Positions 1-4,476 of a stretch of DNA of 5,751 bases are shown here, in pieces. The DNA comes from JAWVZB01 sp033722375 (GTDB lineage Bacteria; Actinomycetota; Nitriliruptoria; Nitriliruptorales; Nitriliruptoraceae): assembly GCA_033722375.1 (NCBI GenBank), contig JAWVZB010000151.1, forward strand, positions 1 to 5,751. The letters are read 5' to 3'. Below the pieces are notes generated by a model, which saw only the letters and a list, made by a program, of their open reading frames with translations, did no database searches and was not told the DNA's origin. Each line of letters begins with the position of its first letter. Position 1 is the first letter of the stretch. The position numbers and the translations under genes are program-made.

Positions 1-1
1 C

Positions 2-700
2 GACCCGTCCGAGGACGCCGACGACGACTGGTGCACGAACTTCCTCGACCAGGAGTTCGAGGTCGGAAGAACCCGTGACTGGTCACACGCCAACGCGGTG
101 ATACCGATGGACGGCGGACGCACGTGGCTCGTGTCCTACCGCCACCTCGACGAGCTCATCGCCTTCCGCGCCGTCGACGAGCCGGAGGGGCCCGCAGGAT
201 CGATCCGGTGGCGGATGGGGCCCACCCCGACCTCGGACTTCGAGATGGAGGGCGACGGCCTGTGGTTCTGGCATCAACACGCCCCGGAGCTCGAGCCCGA
301 CGGGACGCTGATGGTCTACGACAACGGCAACGGTCGTACCGATGCCGACGCCCCGTTCAGCCGCGCGGTCCGCTACGAGCTCGACACCGCATCGATGACC
401 GTCCGGCAGGTGTGGGAGCACGTGATGCCCAACCGCCTGTACGCGAGCTTCCTCGGCGACGCCGATCTGCTCGATGGGACGGTGCTCATCACCCATGGGG
501 GCCAGTTCGCCCCGTGCGGGCTCGAGGGCCAGGACGGCAACTTCTTCTTCGGCCAGATCGTCGAGGTCGACGAGGCCACCGGCGACATCGTCTGGCAGAT
601 CACGACCCGTGACGACGAGCGCTGCACGGGCTGGGCGATCTACCGCGCCGAACGCATCCCCACCATCTACCCGCCGGAGTTCGTCGTCACGACCGACTGA
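2..700 (+). CDS. Arylsulfotransferase (ASST)-like protein, 3' part only
   Basis: The reading frame is open from the left edge to the TGA at 698-700, giving the last 232 residues; the true start lies outside the window. The GTG at 98 is not the start, because conserved residues precede it. The pattern is that of the arylsulfate sulfotransferase family (Pfam Arylsulfotrans type): DWSHANAV at residues 26-33 of the fragment, a SIRWRMG turn at 67-73, WHQHA at 90-94, a DNGNG blade end at 107-111, SRAVRYELD at 120-128, ITHGG at 163-167, GDIVWQ at 194-199 and a closing YRAERI. In studied ASSTs, histidines and an arginine in such motifs move sulfate between phenolic compounds on a beta-propeller; here H29, H93, R121 and H165 are candidates by position, which is inferred and not aligned. 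Family members are often exported, but any signal peptide is outside the window. The substrate is unknown, and many actinobacterial members are uncharacterised. It is probably co-transcribed with the acetyltransferase gene 22 nt downstream. Confidence 0.78.
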   Translation, partial: DPSEDADDDWCTNFLDQEFEVGRTRDWSHANAVIPMDGGRTWLVSYRHLDELIAFRAVDEPEGPAGSIRWRMGPTPTSDFEMEGDGLWFWHQHAPELEPDGTLMVYDNGNGRTDADAPFSRAVRYELDTASMTVRQVWEHVMPNRLYASFLGDADLLDGTVLITHGGQFAPCGLEGQDGNFFFGQIVEVDEATGDIVWQITTRDDERCTGWAIYRAERIPTIYPPEFVVTTD

Positions 701-722
701 CTTCCGAGGCAGGAGCGATCCG

Positions 723-1937
723 ATGGAGATCCGCACCATCACGGACGCGGAGGTCGAGCCGTGGGTGACCGCGATGAACGAGGGCTTCCTCAGCCACGCG
801 GAGGAGGGCGAGGCCGAGTTCCGCCGCCCCGCCATCGACCTCGACCGCACACTCGCGGCGTTCGACGGCGACAAGGTCGTCGGCACCTACCGGAGCTGGG
901 CGACCGAGCTGACGCTCCCCGGAGGAGACACCCTCCCCGCCGCCGCGGTGACCAACGTGACCGTCACCCCGACGCACCGCCGCCGACGGCTGCTCACCGA
1001 GATGATCACGCGGGACCTCCGGGAGTCGCAGCAGCGGGGCGAAGCCCTCAGCGTCCTGATCGCATCCGAGTACCCGATCTACGGCCGCTACGGGTACGGC
1101 CCCGCGACCGAGCACGTGAAGCTCGAGGTGAAGCGCCATGCCGCGACGTTCCGCCGTCCGCCCTCGGGCACCGTCGAGCTGCTGACCCCTGACGAGGTGC
1201 GGCCGCACATGCGCGCGGTCTACGACGCCCACCGCCGCGCCAACCCGGGCGAGATCGACCGCCGCGACCGCCGCCTCGACCGGGAGGCGGGCATCATCGA
1301 GATGCCGGGCAAGGACAAGCCACACCCCTACCAGGCCATCTGCCGTGACAGGGACGGCAACGTCACCGGCTACGTGCGCTACCGGGTCAACAACGAGTGG
1401 GAGGGTCGGGTCTCCGACGTCCGGATCGAGGTACGGGAGCTGTGGGCTCCGACCCCGGAGGCGCAGGCGCTGCTGTGGTCGTTCTGTCTCGGCATGGACT
1501 GGGTCGTCGGCGTCACGGGCCTCGACCGCGGACCGGACGACCTGCTGCCCTCCCTCCTGGAGGACGCGCGGGCGGTGCGCCAGTCGGAGCGCGCGGACTT
1601 CCTGTGGACGCGGATCCTCGACGTCCCGACCGCGCTCGGGGCGCGCTCGTACCTCCACGACACCTCGTTCGTGCTCGAGGTCCACGATCCGCTTGGGTTC
1701 ACAGAGGGCCGGTACCGCGTGACGATCGACGGCGGGGTGGCGAACTGCGAGCCCACCGACGACGAACCCGACGTGGCGGTCGGCGTTGCGGTCCTGTCCT
1801 CGGTACTGCTCGGTGGCTGGTCACTGCTCTGGTACGCCGAGGCCGGGTTGGTGGACGCGCCCGACCGAACGGTGCTCACCGAGGTGGACACGGCGTTCCG
1901 CTGGCACCGGCGACCGTGGTGTGCCACCTGGTTCTGA
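723..1937 (+). CDS. Eis-like GNAT family N-acetyltransferase
   Basis: This is a complete 404-residue gene. The ATG at 723 was chosen because AGGAG at 711-715 lies 7 nt upstream and the protein opens like the family (MEIRTITDAEVEPW); an open frame further upstream is only a shadow of the preceding gene. Length and layout match Eis of mycobacteria (about 400 residues): an N-terminal GNAT domain (about 1-140) with the acetyl-CoA motif VTNVTVTPTHRRRRLL at 76-91, then ASEYPIYGRYGYGPAT at 114-129, a second GNAT-like domain, and a C-terminal SCP2-like domain (about 295-404). Tyr125 in YGRYGYG corresponds to the likely general acid (Tyr126 in M. tuberculosis Eis), and the chain ends in Phe, whose carboxylate acts in catalysis in Eis. 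One oddity is that the usual RRRG of the acetyl-CoA motif reads RRRR, with Arg89 in place of Gly. Eis acetylates amines of aminoglycosides, and of lysines in some reports; the substrate here cannot be told. The gene follows the ASST-like gene and converges with the small gene on the other strand. Confidence 0.9.
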   Translation: MEIRTITDAEVEPWVTAMNEGFLSHAEEGEAEFRRPAIDLDRTLAAFDGDKVVGTYRSWATELTLPGGDTLPAAAVTNVTVTPTHRRRRLLTEMITRDLRESQQRGEALSVLIASEYPIYGRYGYGPATEHVKLEVKRHAATFRRPPSGTVELLTPDEVRPHMRAVYDAHRRANPGEIDRRDRRLDREAGIIEMPGKDKPHPYQAICRDRDGNVTGYVRYRVNNEWEGRVSDVRIEVRELWAPTPEAQALLWSFCLGMDWVVGVTGLDRGPDDLLPSLLEDARAVRQSERADFLWTRILDVPTALGARSYLHDTSFVLEVHDPLGFTEGRYRVTIDGGVANCEPTDDEPDVAVGVAVLSSVLLGGWSLLWYAEAGLVDAPDRTVLTEVDTAFRWHRRPWCATWF

Positions 1938-1955
1938 TCACGCCGAGGGTCAGAA
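1932..1955. repeat. Inverted repeat spanning the two convergent stop codons
   Basis: TTCTGA at 1932-1937 and its exact complement TCAGAA at 1950-1955 flank a 12-nt loop. The repeat exists because both convergent genes end in a TTC (Phe) codon followed by TGA. A 6-bp stem without a T-run would be a weak terminator at best, but it would be present in transcripts from both sides. The coding explanation is sufficient. Confidence 0.4.
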
Positions 1956-1966
1956 GACGCCGAGGG
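1940..1966. repeat. Short direct repeat at the convergent junction
   Basis: The 10-mer ACGCCGAGGG occurs at 1940-1949 and again at 1957-1966, a 17-nt period. The second copy is coding sequence for the C-terminus of the 38-residue membrane protein; the first lies between the two stop codons. It may be a small tandem duplication at the gene end or chance in GC-rich DNA. Confidence 0.35.
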
Positions 1967-2066
1967 CCCAGAGGATCGTGAGGGTGACGAGCACGACCGC
2001 CACGACGAGCAGGCCGATGTCGTTCCACTTGCCGTCGCGGTACTTGCGCGTCGCGTTGAAACCCAC
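1950..2066 (-). CDS. Small single-helix membrane protein (38 aa), unknown function
   Basis: A short gene reads from GTG (2066-2064) to TGA (1952-1950). Its product begins MGFNATRKYRDGKW, basic with R7, K8, R10 and K13, and continues with an uninterrupted hydrophobic stretch from Ile17 to Phe38 (rich in Leu and Val, with Trp33 near the end). By the positive-inside rule the N-terminus should face the cytoplasm and the helix should end at or just past the outer face. AGGAT at 2079-2075 lies 8 nt before the start and is a reasonable ribosome binding site; no in-frame start lies between that site and the GTG. The amino-acid pattern (a polar basic head, then a clean membrane helix ending at the stop) is unlikely for a random frame. 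I do not recognise the family with certainty, although tiny proteins with this head-plus-helix layout are common as hypotheticals in actinobacteria. It lies downstream of DUF2469 on the same strand, past a strong inverted repeat, so it may be a separate transcript or a read-through tail of that operon. Confidence 0.68.
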   Translation of the reverse strand: MGFNATRKYRDGKWNDIGLLVVAVVLVTLTILWALGVF

Positions 2067-2085
2067 GGGAACCGATCCTGCCTGC

Positions 2086-2114
2086 CGACACGGCCGAGCG
2101 TATCGGCGGTGTCG
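2086..2114 (-). terminator. Strong inverted repeat after DUF2469: putative terminator or operator
   Basis: The arms are CGACAC at 2086-2091 with GTGTCG at 2109-2114, and GCCGA at 2093-2097 with TCGGC at 2103-2107. This makes 11 base pairs interrupted by one mismatched position (2092/2108) around a 5-nt loop. It begins one base after the DUF2469 stop codon, the usual place for an intrinsic terminator, but no T-run follows, as is often the case in high-GC actinobacteria. It is also 19 nt upstream of the small membrane-protein start, and on the minus strand its loop begins the hexamer TACGCT, which fits the actinobacterial -10 pattern TANNNT. A repressor-binding palindrome over a promoter is therefore a real alternative, although I see no matching -35. 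Confidence 0.55.
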
Positions 2115-2115
2115 C

Positions 2116-2433
2116 TCAGCCCTCCTGGAGGAAGGGCGGGAGGTGGTCGTCGTCGTGGCTCAGCTCCTCGACGTTGACGTCGCGGAAGGTCAGGACGCGC
2201 ACGTCCTTGATGAAGCGGGCGGGGCGGAACATGTCCCACACCCACGCGTCGGTCATCCGGACCTCGAACCACAGGTCGTCGCCCTCGTGGACCTCGACGT
2301 CGACCTCGTTGGCGAGGTAGAAGCGCCGCTCGGTCTCGACCACGTAGGTGAACATGTTGAACACGTCGCGGTACTCGCGGTACAGCCCGAGCTCGAGGTC
2401 GTGCTCGTAGGCGTCCAGCTCGTCGCCGTTCAC
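2116..2433 (-). CDS. DUF2469 family protein
   Basis: This 105-residue protein is a clear member of DUF2469, a conserved actinobacterial family of unknown function (Rv2901c in M. tuberculosis, which likewise sits just after rnhB). The diagnostic core is present: LYREYRDVFNMFTYVVETER at 18-37, RRFYLANEVDVEV at 36-48, FEVRMTDAWVWDMFRPARF at 56-74, and VRVLTFRDVNVEEL at 78-91. It is acidic, has no membrane segment or signal peptide, and should be cytoplasmic. The GTG start overlaps the rnhB stop in the sequence GTGA (2433-2430), and a purine-rich AAGGAG at 2443-2438 lies 4 nt before the start, so translation is likely coupled to rnhB. The C-terminal tail (about 92-105, HDDDHLPPFLQEG) is variable in appearance. 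No activity can be assigned; linkage to RNase HII hints at nucleic-acid metabolism, but that is inference only. Confidence 0.93.
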   Translation of the reverse strand: MNGDELDAYEHDLELGLYREYRDVFNMFTYVVETERRFYLANEVDVEVHEGDDLWFEVRMTDAWVWDMFRPARFIKDVRVLTFRDVNVEELSHDDDHLPPFLQEG

Positions 2434-3128
2434 GCCACTCCTTCCTCGAGGACCTCGTTGGCATGGTCCAGCTCGTCGGCCACGGTCAGATCCAAGCGCA
2501 ACTGCGCCACCGGCGCGAAACAGCGCCGGTGGACGCGTGAGGGACCGACGCGGTCGAGCGCACGGAGGTGTTCGGGCGCCCCGTAGCCCTTGTTGGACTC
2601 GAAGGCGTACGCCGGGAAGCGGCGCGCCAGCCTCACCATCATCCGGTCGCGGGTCACCTTGGCGACGACGGAGGCGGCGGCGACGTTGGCGGACACACGG
2701 TCCCCCTTGATCACCCGCAGCGAGGGGGTGCGCAGCCGCAAGGTGAACAGTCCGTCGACGAGCACGTAGTCGGGGTCGACCTCGAGCTTCGCCAGGGCGC
2801 GTTGGAGCGCGGTGATGTTGGCGCGTTGCAGGCCGTGCTCGTCGATGGTGGCGGGGCGGACCCGCCGTGTCGCCCACCCGAGAGCCTTGGCCGTGATCTC
2901 GTCGTAGAGCCGGTCGCGCTGGAGCGGCGTCAGGAGCTTCGAGTCGCGGAGGCCGTCGGGGATCCAGTCGGGCGGCAGGACCACCGCCGCCGCGACGAGC
3001 GGTCCGGCGAGCGCCCCGCGCCCCGCCTCGTCCACCCCGGCGATGAGCCGGAACCCGCTCGGACGGAGGACCTCCTCGATGGCGCCGACGCGGACCTCGT
3101 CGGTGGCGGAGCGGTCCCCTTCCGTCAT
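2430..3128 (-). CDS. rnhB: Ribonuclease HII
   Basis: RNase HII removes ribonucleotides from DNA and RNA from RNA/DNA hybrids; it nicks 5' of a single embedded ribonucleotide, starting excision repair. The 232-residue protein has every expected motif: AGVDEAGRG at 30-38 with catalytic Asp33 and Glu34 and the GRG loop that senses the ribonucleotide, DSKLL at 62-66, LVDG at 123-126 with catalytic Asp125, AAASVVAKVTRD at 150-161 with Asp161, and NKGYG at 179-183 with the conserved Tyr182 that stacks near the scissile site. HRRCFAPV at 200-207 is the usual C-terminal signature. The first 26 residues or so are an extra, polar N-terminal segment. The ATG overlaps the lepB stop as ATGA (3128-3125) and has no good Shine-Dalgarno sequence of its own, which points to coupled translation. 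Its own stop overlaps the DUF2469 start. Confidence 0.97.
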   Translation of the reverse strand: MTEGDRSATDEVRVGAIEEVLRPSGFRLIAGVDEAGRGALAGPLVAAAVVLPPDWIPDGLRDSKLLTPLQRDRLYDEITAKALGWATRRVRPATIDEHGLQRANITALQRALAKLEVDPDYVLVDGLFTLRLRTPSLRVIKGDRVSANVAAASVVAKVTRDRMMVRLARRFPAYAFESNKGYGAPEHLRALDRVGPSRVHRRCFAPVAQLRLDLTVADELDHANEVLEEGVA

Positions 3129-3922
3129 GACACCGCGGCGAGAGCTGTTGCCGGCGCGACGGGTCCAGCCTGATCCTCGAGGTCGTAGTCGGCGCCGTCG
3201 ATGAACTCGGCGTGTTCGAGGGGCCAGATGATCACGACCGCGCGGCCGACGACCTGGTCGCGGTCCACGAACCCGAGCGAGAAGCGCGAATCGGAGGAGT
3301 TCGGGCGGTTGTCGCCGAGGAAGAACAGCTTGCCGTCGGGGACCTCGAACGGACCCGACGAGCGTTCGTCCTCGAACCGGACGTAGGGCTCGTCGATCGG
3401 TTCGCCGTTGATGTGGACCACGCCCTGTTCGATCGTGACGGTGTCACCGGGAACACCGATGATCCGCTTGACGAAATCACGAGCGTTGGCCGGCACCACC
3501 CCGAGGAACTGCCCGATCCCCCGGATGATCTGCTGTGCGGTGTCCTCGGTGGTCGTGAAGGTGTCGTCCTCGCCCTCGAAGACCACGATCTCGCCGCGGC
3601 GCGGCTCGCGGAAGAGGTAGGTGATCTTCTCGACCACCATCCGGTCATCGACCTGGAGGGTCGGCGCCATCGACTGCGATGGGATGTAGAAGACCTGGAT
3701 CACGAACGTGCGCAGCAGGAAGGCGAGGACGAACGCGATCAGGAGCAGCACCGGCAGCTCCCGCAGGAACGACAGGAACGACTCGCCGTCATCGGGCTCG
3801 GGGTCGTCCGGCGGCGAGGACGCAGCGGCACCGCCCACCCCCCAGACGTCACGAGCGTCGCGAGATGCGCCGCCACCGGAGCCAGGAGGCTCCGACCGGG
3901 GGGTGTCGCCGTCGTCTCGCAT
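3125..3922 (-). CDS. lepB: Type I signal peptidase
   Basis: This membrane-bound serine protease cuts signal peptides from exported proteins on the outer face of the cytoplasmic membrane. The 265-residue product has an acidic, Gly/Pro/Asp-rich cytoplasmic head (1-47), one membrane helix (about 57-77) and the catalytic domain: box B FYIPSQSMAPTL at 78-89 with nucleophile Ser84, GEIVVF at 110-115, the Lys box VKRIIGVPGD at 151-160 with general base Lys152, and FFLGDNRPNSSDSR at 200-213. The insert between GEIVVF and the Lys box (about 116-150) is typical of Gram-positive enzymes. ATG 3922 is preferred: it has GAGG at 3931-3928 with 5-nt spacing, while a much longer in-frame extension upstream would run back through rplS and is Ser/Arg-rich shadow sequence. 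A GTG immediately before the ATG is a possible alternative start. The Ala-rich tail after WPL (234-265) looks like a non-conserved addition. It overlaps rnhB by 4 nt. Confidence 0.95.
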   Translation of the reverse strand: MRDDGDTPRSEPPGSGGGASRDARDVWGVGGAAASSPPDDPEPDDGESFLSFLRELPVLLLIAFVLAFLLRTFVIQVFYIPSQSMAPTLQVDDRMVVEKITYLFREPRRGEIVVFEGEDDTFTTTEDTAQQIIRGIGQFLGVVPANARDFVKRIIGVPGDTVTIEQGVVHINGEPIDEPYVRFEDERSSGPFEVPDGKLFFLGDNRPNSSDSRFSLGFVDRDQVVGRAVVIIWPLEHAEFIDGADYDLEDQAGPVAPATALAAVS

Positions 3923-3941
3923 CACTGCCTCGGAGCGTACG

Positions 3942-3967
3942 CCTCCCGACCGTCGCAGCCGGGGAGG
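3942..3967 (-). promoter_or_regulatory. Hairpin in the lepB leader
   Basis: In the 67-nt gap between rplS and lepB, CCTCCCG (3942-3948) can pair with CGGGGAGG (3960-3967), giving about 7 GC-rich pairs with one bulged base and an 11-nt loop. It ends 19 nt before the lepB start, just upstream of the ribosome binding site, and no T-run follows in the direction of transcription. It could act as an mRNA stabiliser or processing site, or be a weak attenuator between rplS and lepB. It may equally be chance in such GC-rich DNA. Confidence 0.3.
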
Positions 3968-3989
3968 GAGCTGAGCTGGTAGGCCCTCG

Positions 3990-4340
3990 TCAGCTCTCGG
4001 CGCGCTTCTCCTTGATGCGGGCCTTCTTGCCGGCGCGCTCGCGGAGGTAGTAGAGCTTCGCCCGGCGGACCTTGCCCCGGCGCAGCACCTCGATCTTGTC
4101 GACGATCGGGGAGTGCAGCGGGAAGGTGCGCTCGACACCGACGCCGAAGCTGACCTTGCGGACCGTGAAGGTCTCGCGGAGCCCACCACCGCGGCGCGAG
4201 ATCACGACGCCCTCGAAGAGCTGGATACGGGACCGGCTCCCCTCGACCACGTTGACGTGGACCCGGACGTCGTCACCGGGCCAGAACTCGGGATGATCGT
4301 CGCGGAGACGCGACTTCTCGACGACATCGACCTTGTTCAT
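3990..4340 (-). CDS. rplS: 50S ribosomal protein L19
   Basis: L19 lies at the interface of the large and small ribosomal subunits and contributes to an intersubunit bridge. The 116-residue product is the normal length and follows the family throughout: FWPGDDVRVHVNVVEGSRSR at 19-38, IQLFEGVVISRRGGG at 39-53, ETFTVRKVSFGVGVER at 56-71, FPLHSPIVDKIEVLRRGKVR at 73-92 and AKLYYLRERAGKKARIKE at 94-111. The C-terminus is strongly basic. The ATG at 4340 has AGGAA at 4350-4346 with 5-nt spacing. It is separated from trmD by 132 nt that hold a candidate promoter and a leader, so it can be expressed independently of rimM-trmD, as suits a ribosomal protein needed in larger amounts than a tRNA methyltransferase. 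lepB follows after 67 nt. Confidence 0.98.
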   Translation of the reverse strand: MNKVDVVEKSRLRDDHPEFWPGDDVRVHVNVVEGSRSRIQLFEGVVISRRGGGLRETFTVRKVSFGVGVERTFPLHSPIVDKIEVLRRGKVRRAKLYYLRERAGKKARIKEKRAES

Positions 4341-4440
4341 GGCGGTTCCTGTGGACGTGGGCGGACTCGGGGTGGAGCGCGGGTGGCGTCGTCGGATCGA
4401 TCGGCGGAAGAGTCGTGACGCACACGGTCGCTCGCGGCAG
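4341..4440 (-). promoter_or_regulatory. Untranslated leader of rplS
   Basis: If the promoter at 4447-4476 is used, transcription should begin near 4439-4442, leaving a leader of about 100 nt before the rplS ATG. No coding potential is convincing here. It contains small dyads only: GCGG/CCGC at 4434-4444 near the inferred 5' end and a short CGTG/CACG dyad further in, plus the rplS ribosome binding site (4346-4350). L19-dependent leader regulation is known in some other phyla; I cannot match this sequence to any of those structures. Confidence 0.4.
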
Positions 4441-4446
4441 CCGCTG

Positions 4447-4476
4447 AGGGTACGGCCCGCCTGCGCGGGTGGTCAA
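4447..4476 (-). promoter_or_regulatory. Putative housekeeping promoter for rplS
   Basis: Read on the minus strand, TTGACC (4476-4471) and TACCCT (4452-4447) are separated by 18 nt. This fits the actinobacterial vegetative sigma-factor consensus TTGACN, 17-18 nt, TANNNT. The -35 hexamer contains the TGA stop codon of trmD (4475-4473), so the promoter is partly inside the upstream gene. The expected start site is near 4439-4442. A GC stem (CCCGC/GCGGG, 4456-4469) lies in the spacer. This is the best promoter match I found in the window. Confidence 0.62.

Noticed and set aside
474..722. Upstream extension of the Eis-like gene
   Set aside because: The frame is open but translates to Ser/Arg-rich low-complexity sequence overlapping the ASST-like gene; ATG 723 has a good ribosome binding site and starts with a family-like N-terminus.
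83..886. Long open frame on the minus strand opposite the ASST-like gene
   Set aside because: Its translation has no family resemblance, is rich in Arg, Ala and Val, and mirrors the plus-strand genes, whose products carry clear motifs. Such shadow frames are expected in GC-rich DNA.
3932..3940. TACGCT-like -10 element before lepB
   Set aside because: It matches TANNNT but no -35-like hexamer lies 16-19 nt upstream, and it would leave almost no leader; TANNNT alone is too weak.
3923..4189. N-terminal extension of lepB into rplS
   Set aside because: The extra residues are Ser/Arg/Ala-rich shadow of rplS, and a ribosome binding site supports the ATG at 3922.
4456..4469. CCCGC/GCGGG hairpin after trmD as a terminator
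   Set aside because: Only 5 pairs with no T-run, and it lies in the spacer of a much better promoter match.
4341..4472. Possible small gene between trmD and rplS (some actinobacteria have an extra gene here)
   Set aside because: No frame in the 132 nt combines a start, ribosome binding site and plausible protein; the open frames are Pro/Arg/Thr-rich fragments running into neighbours.
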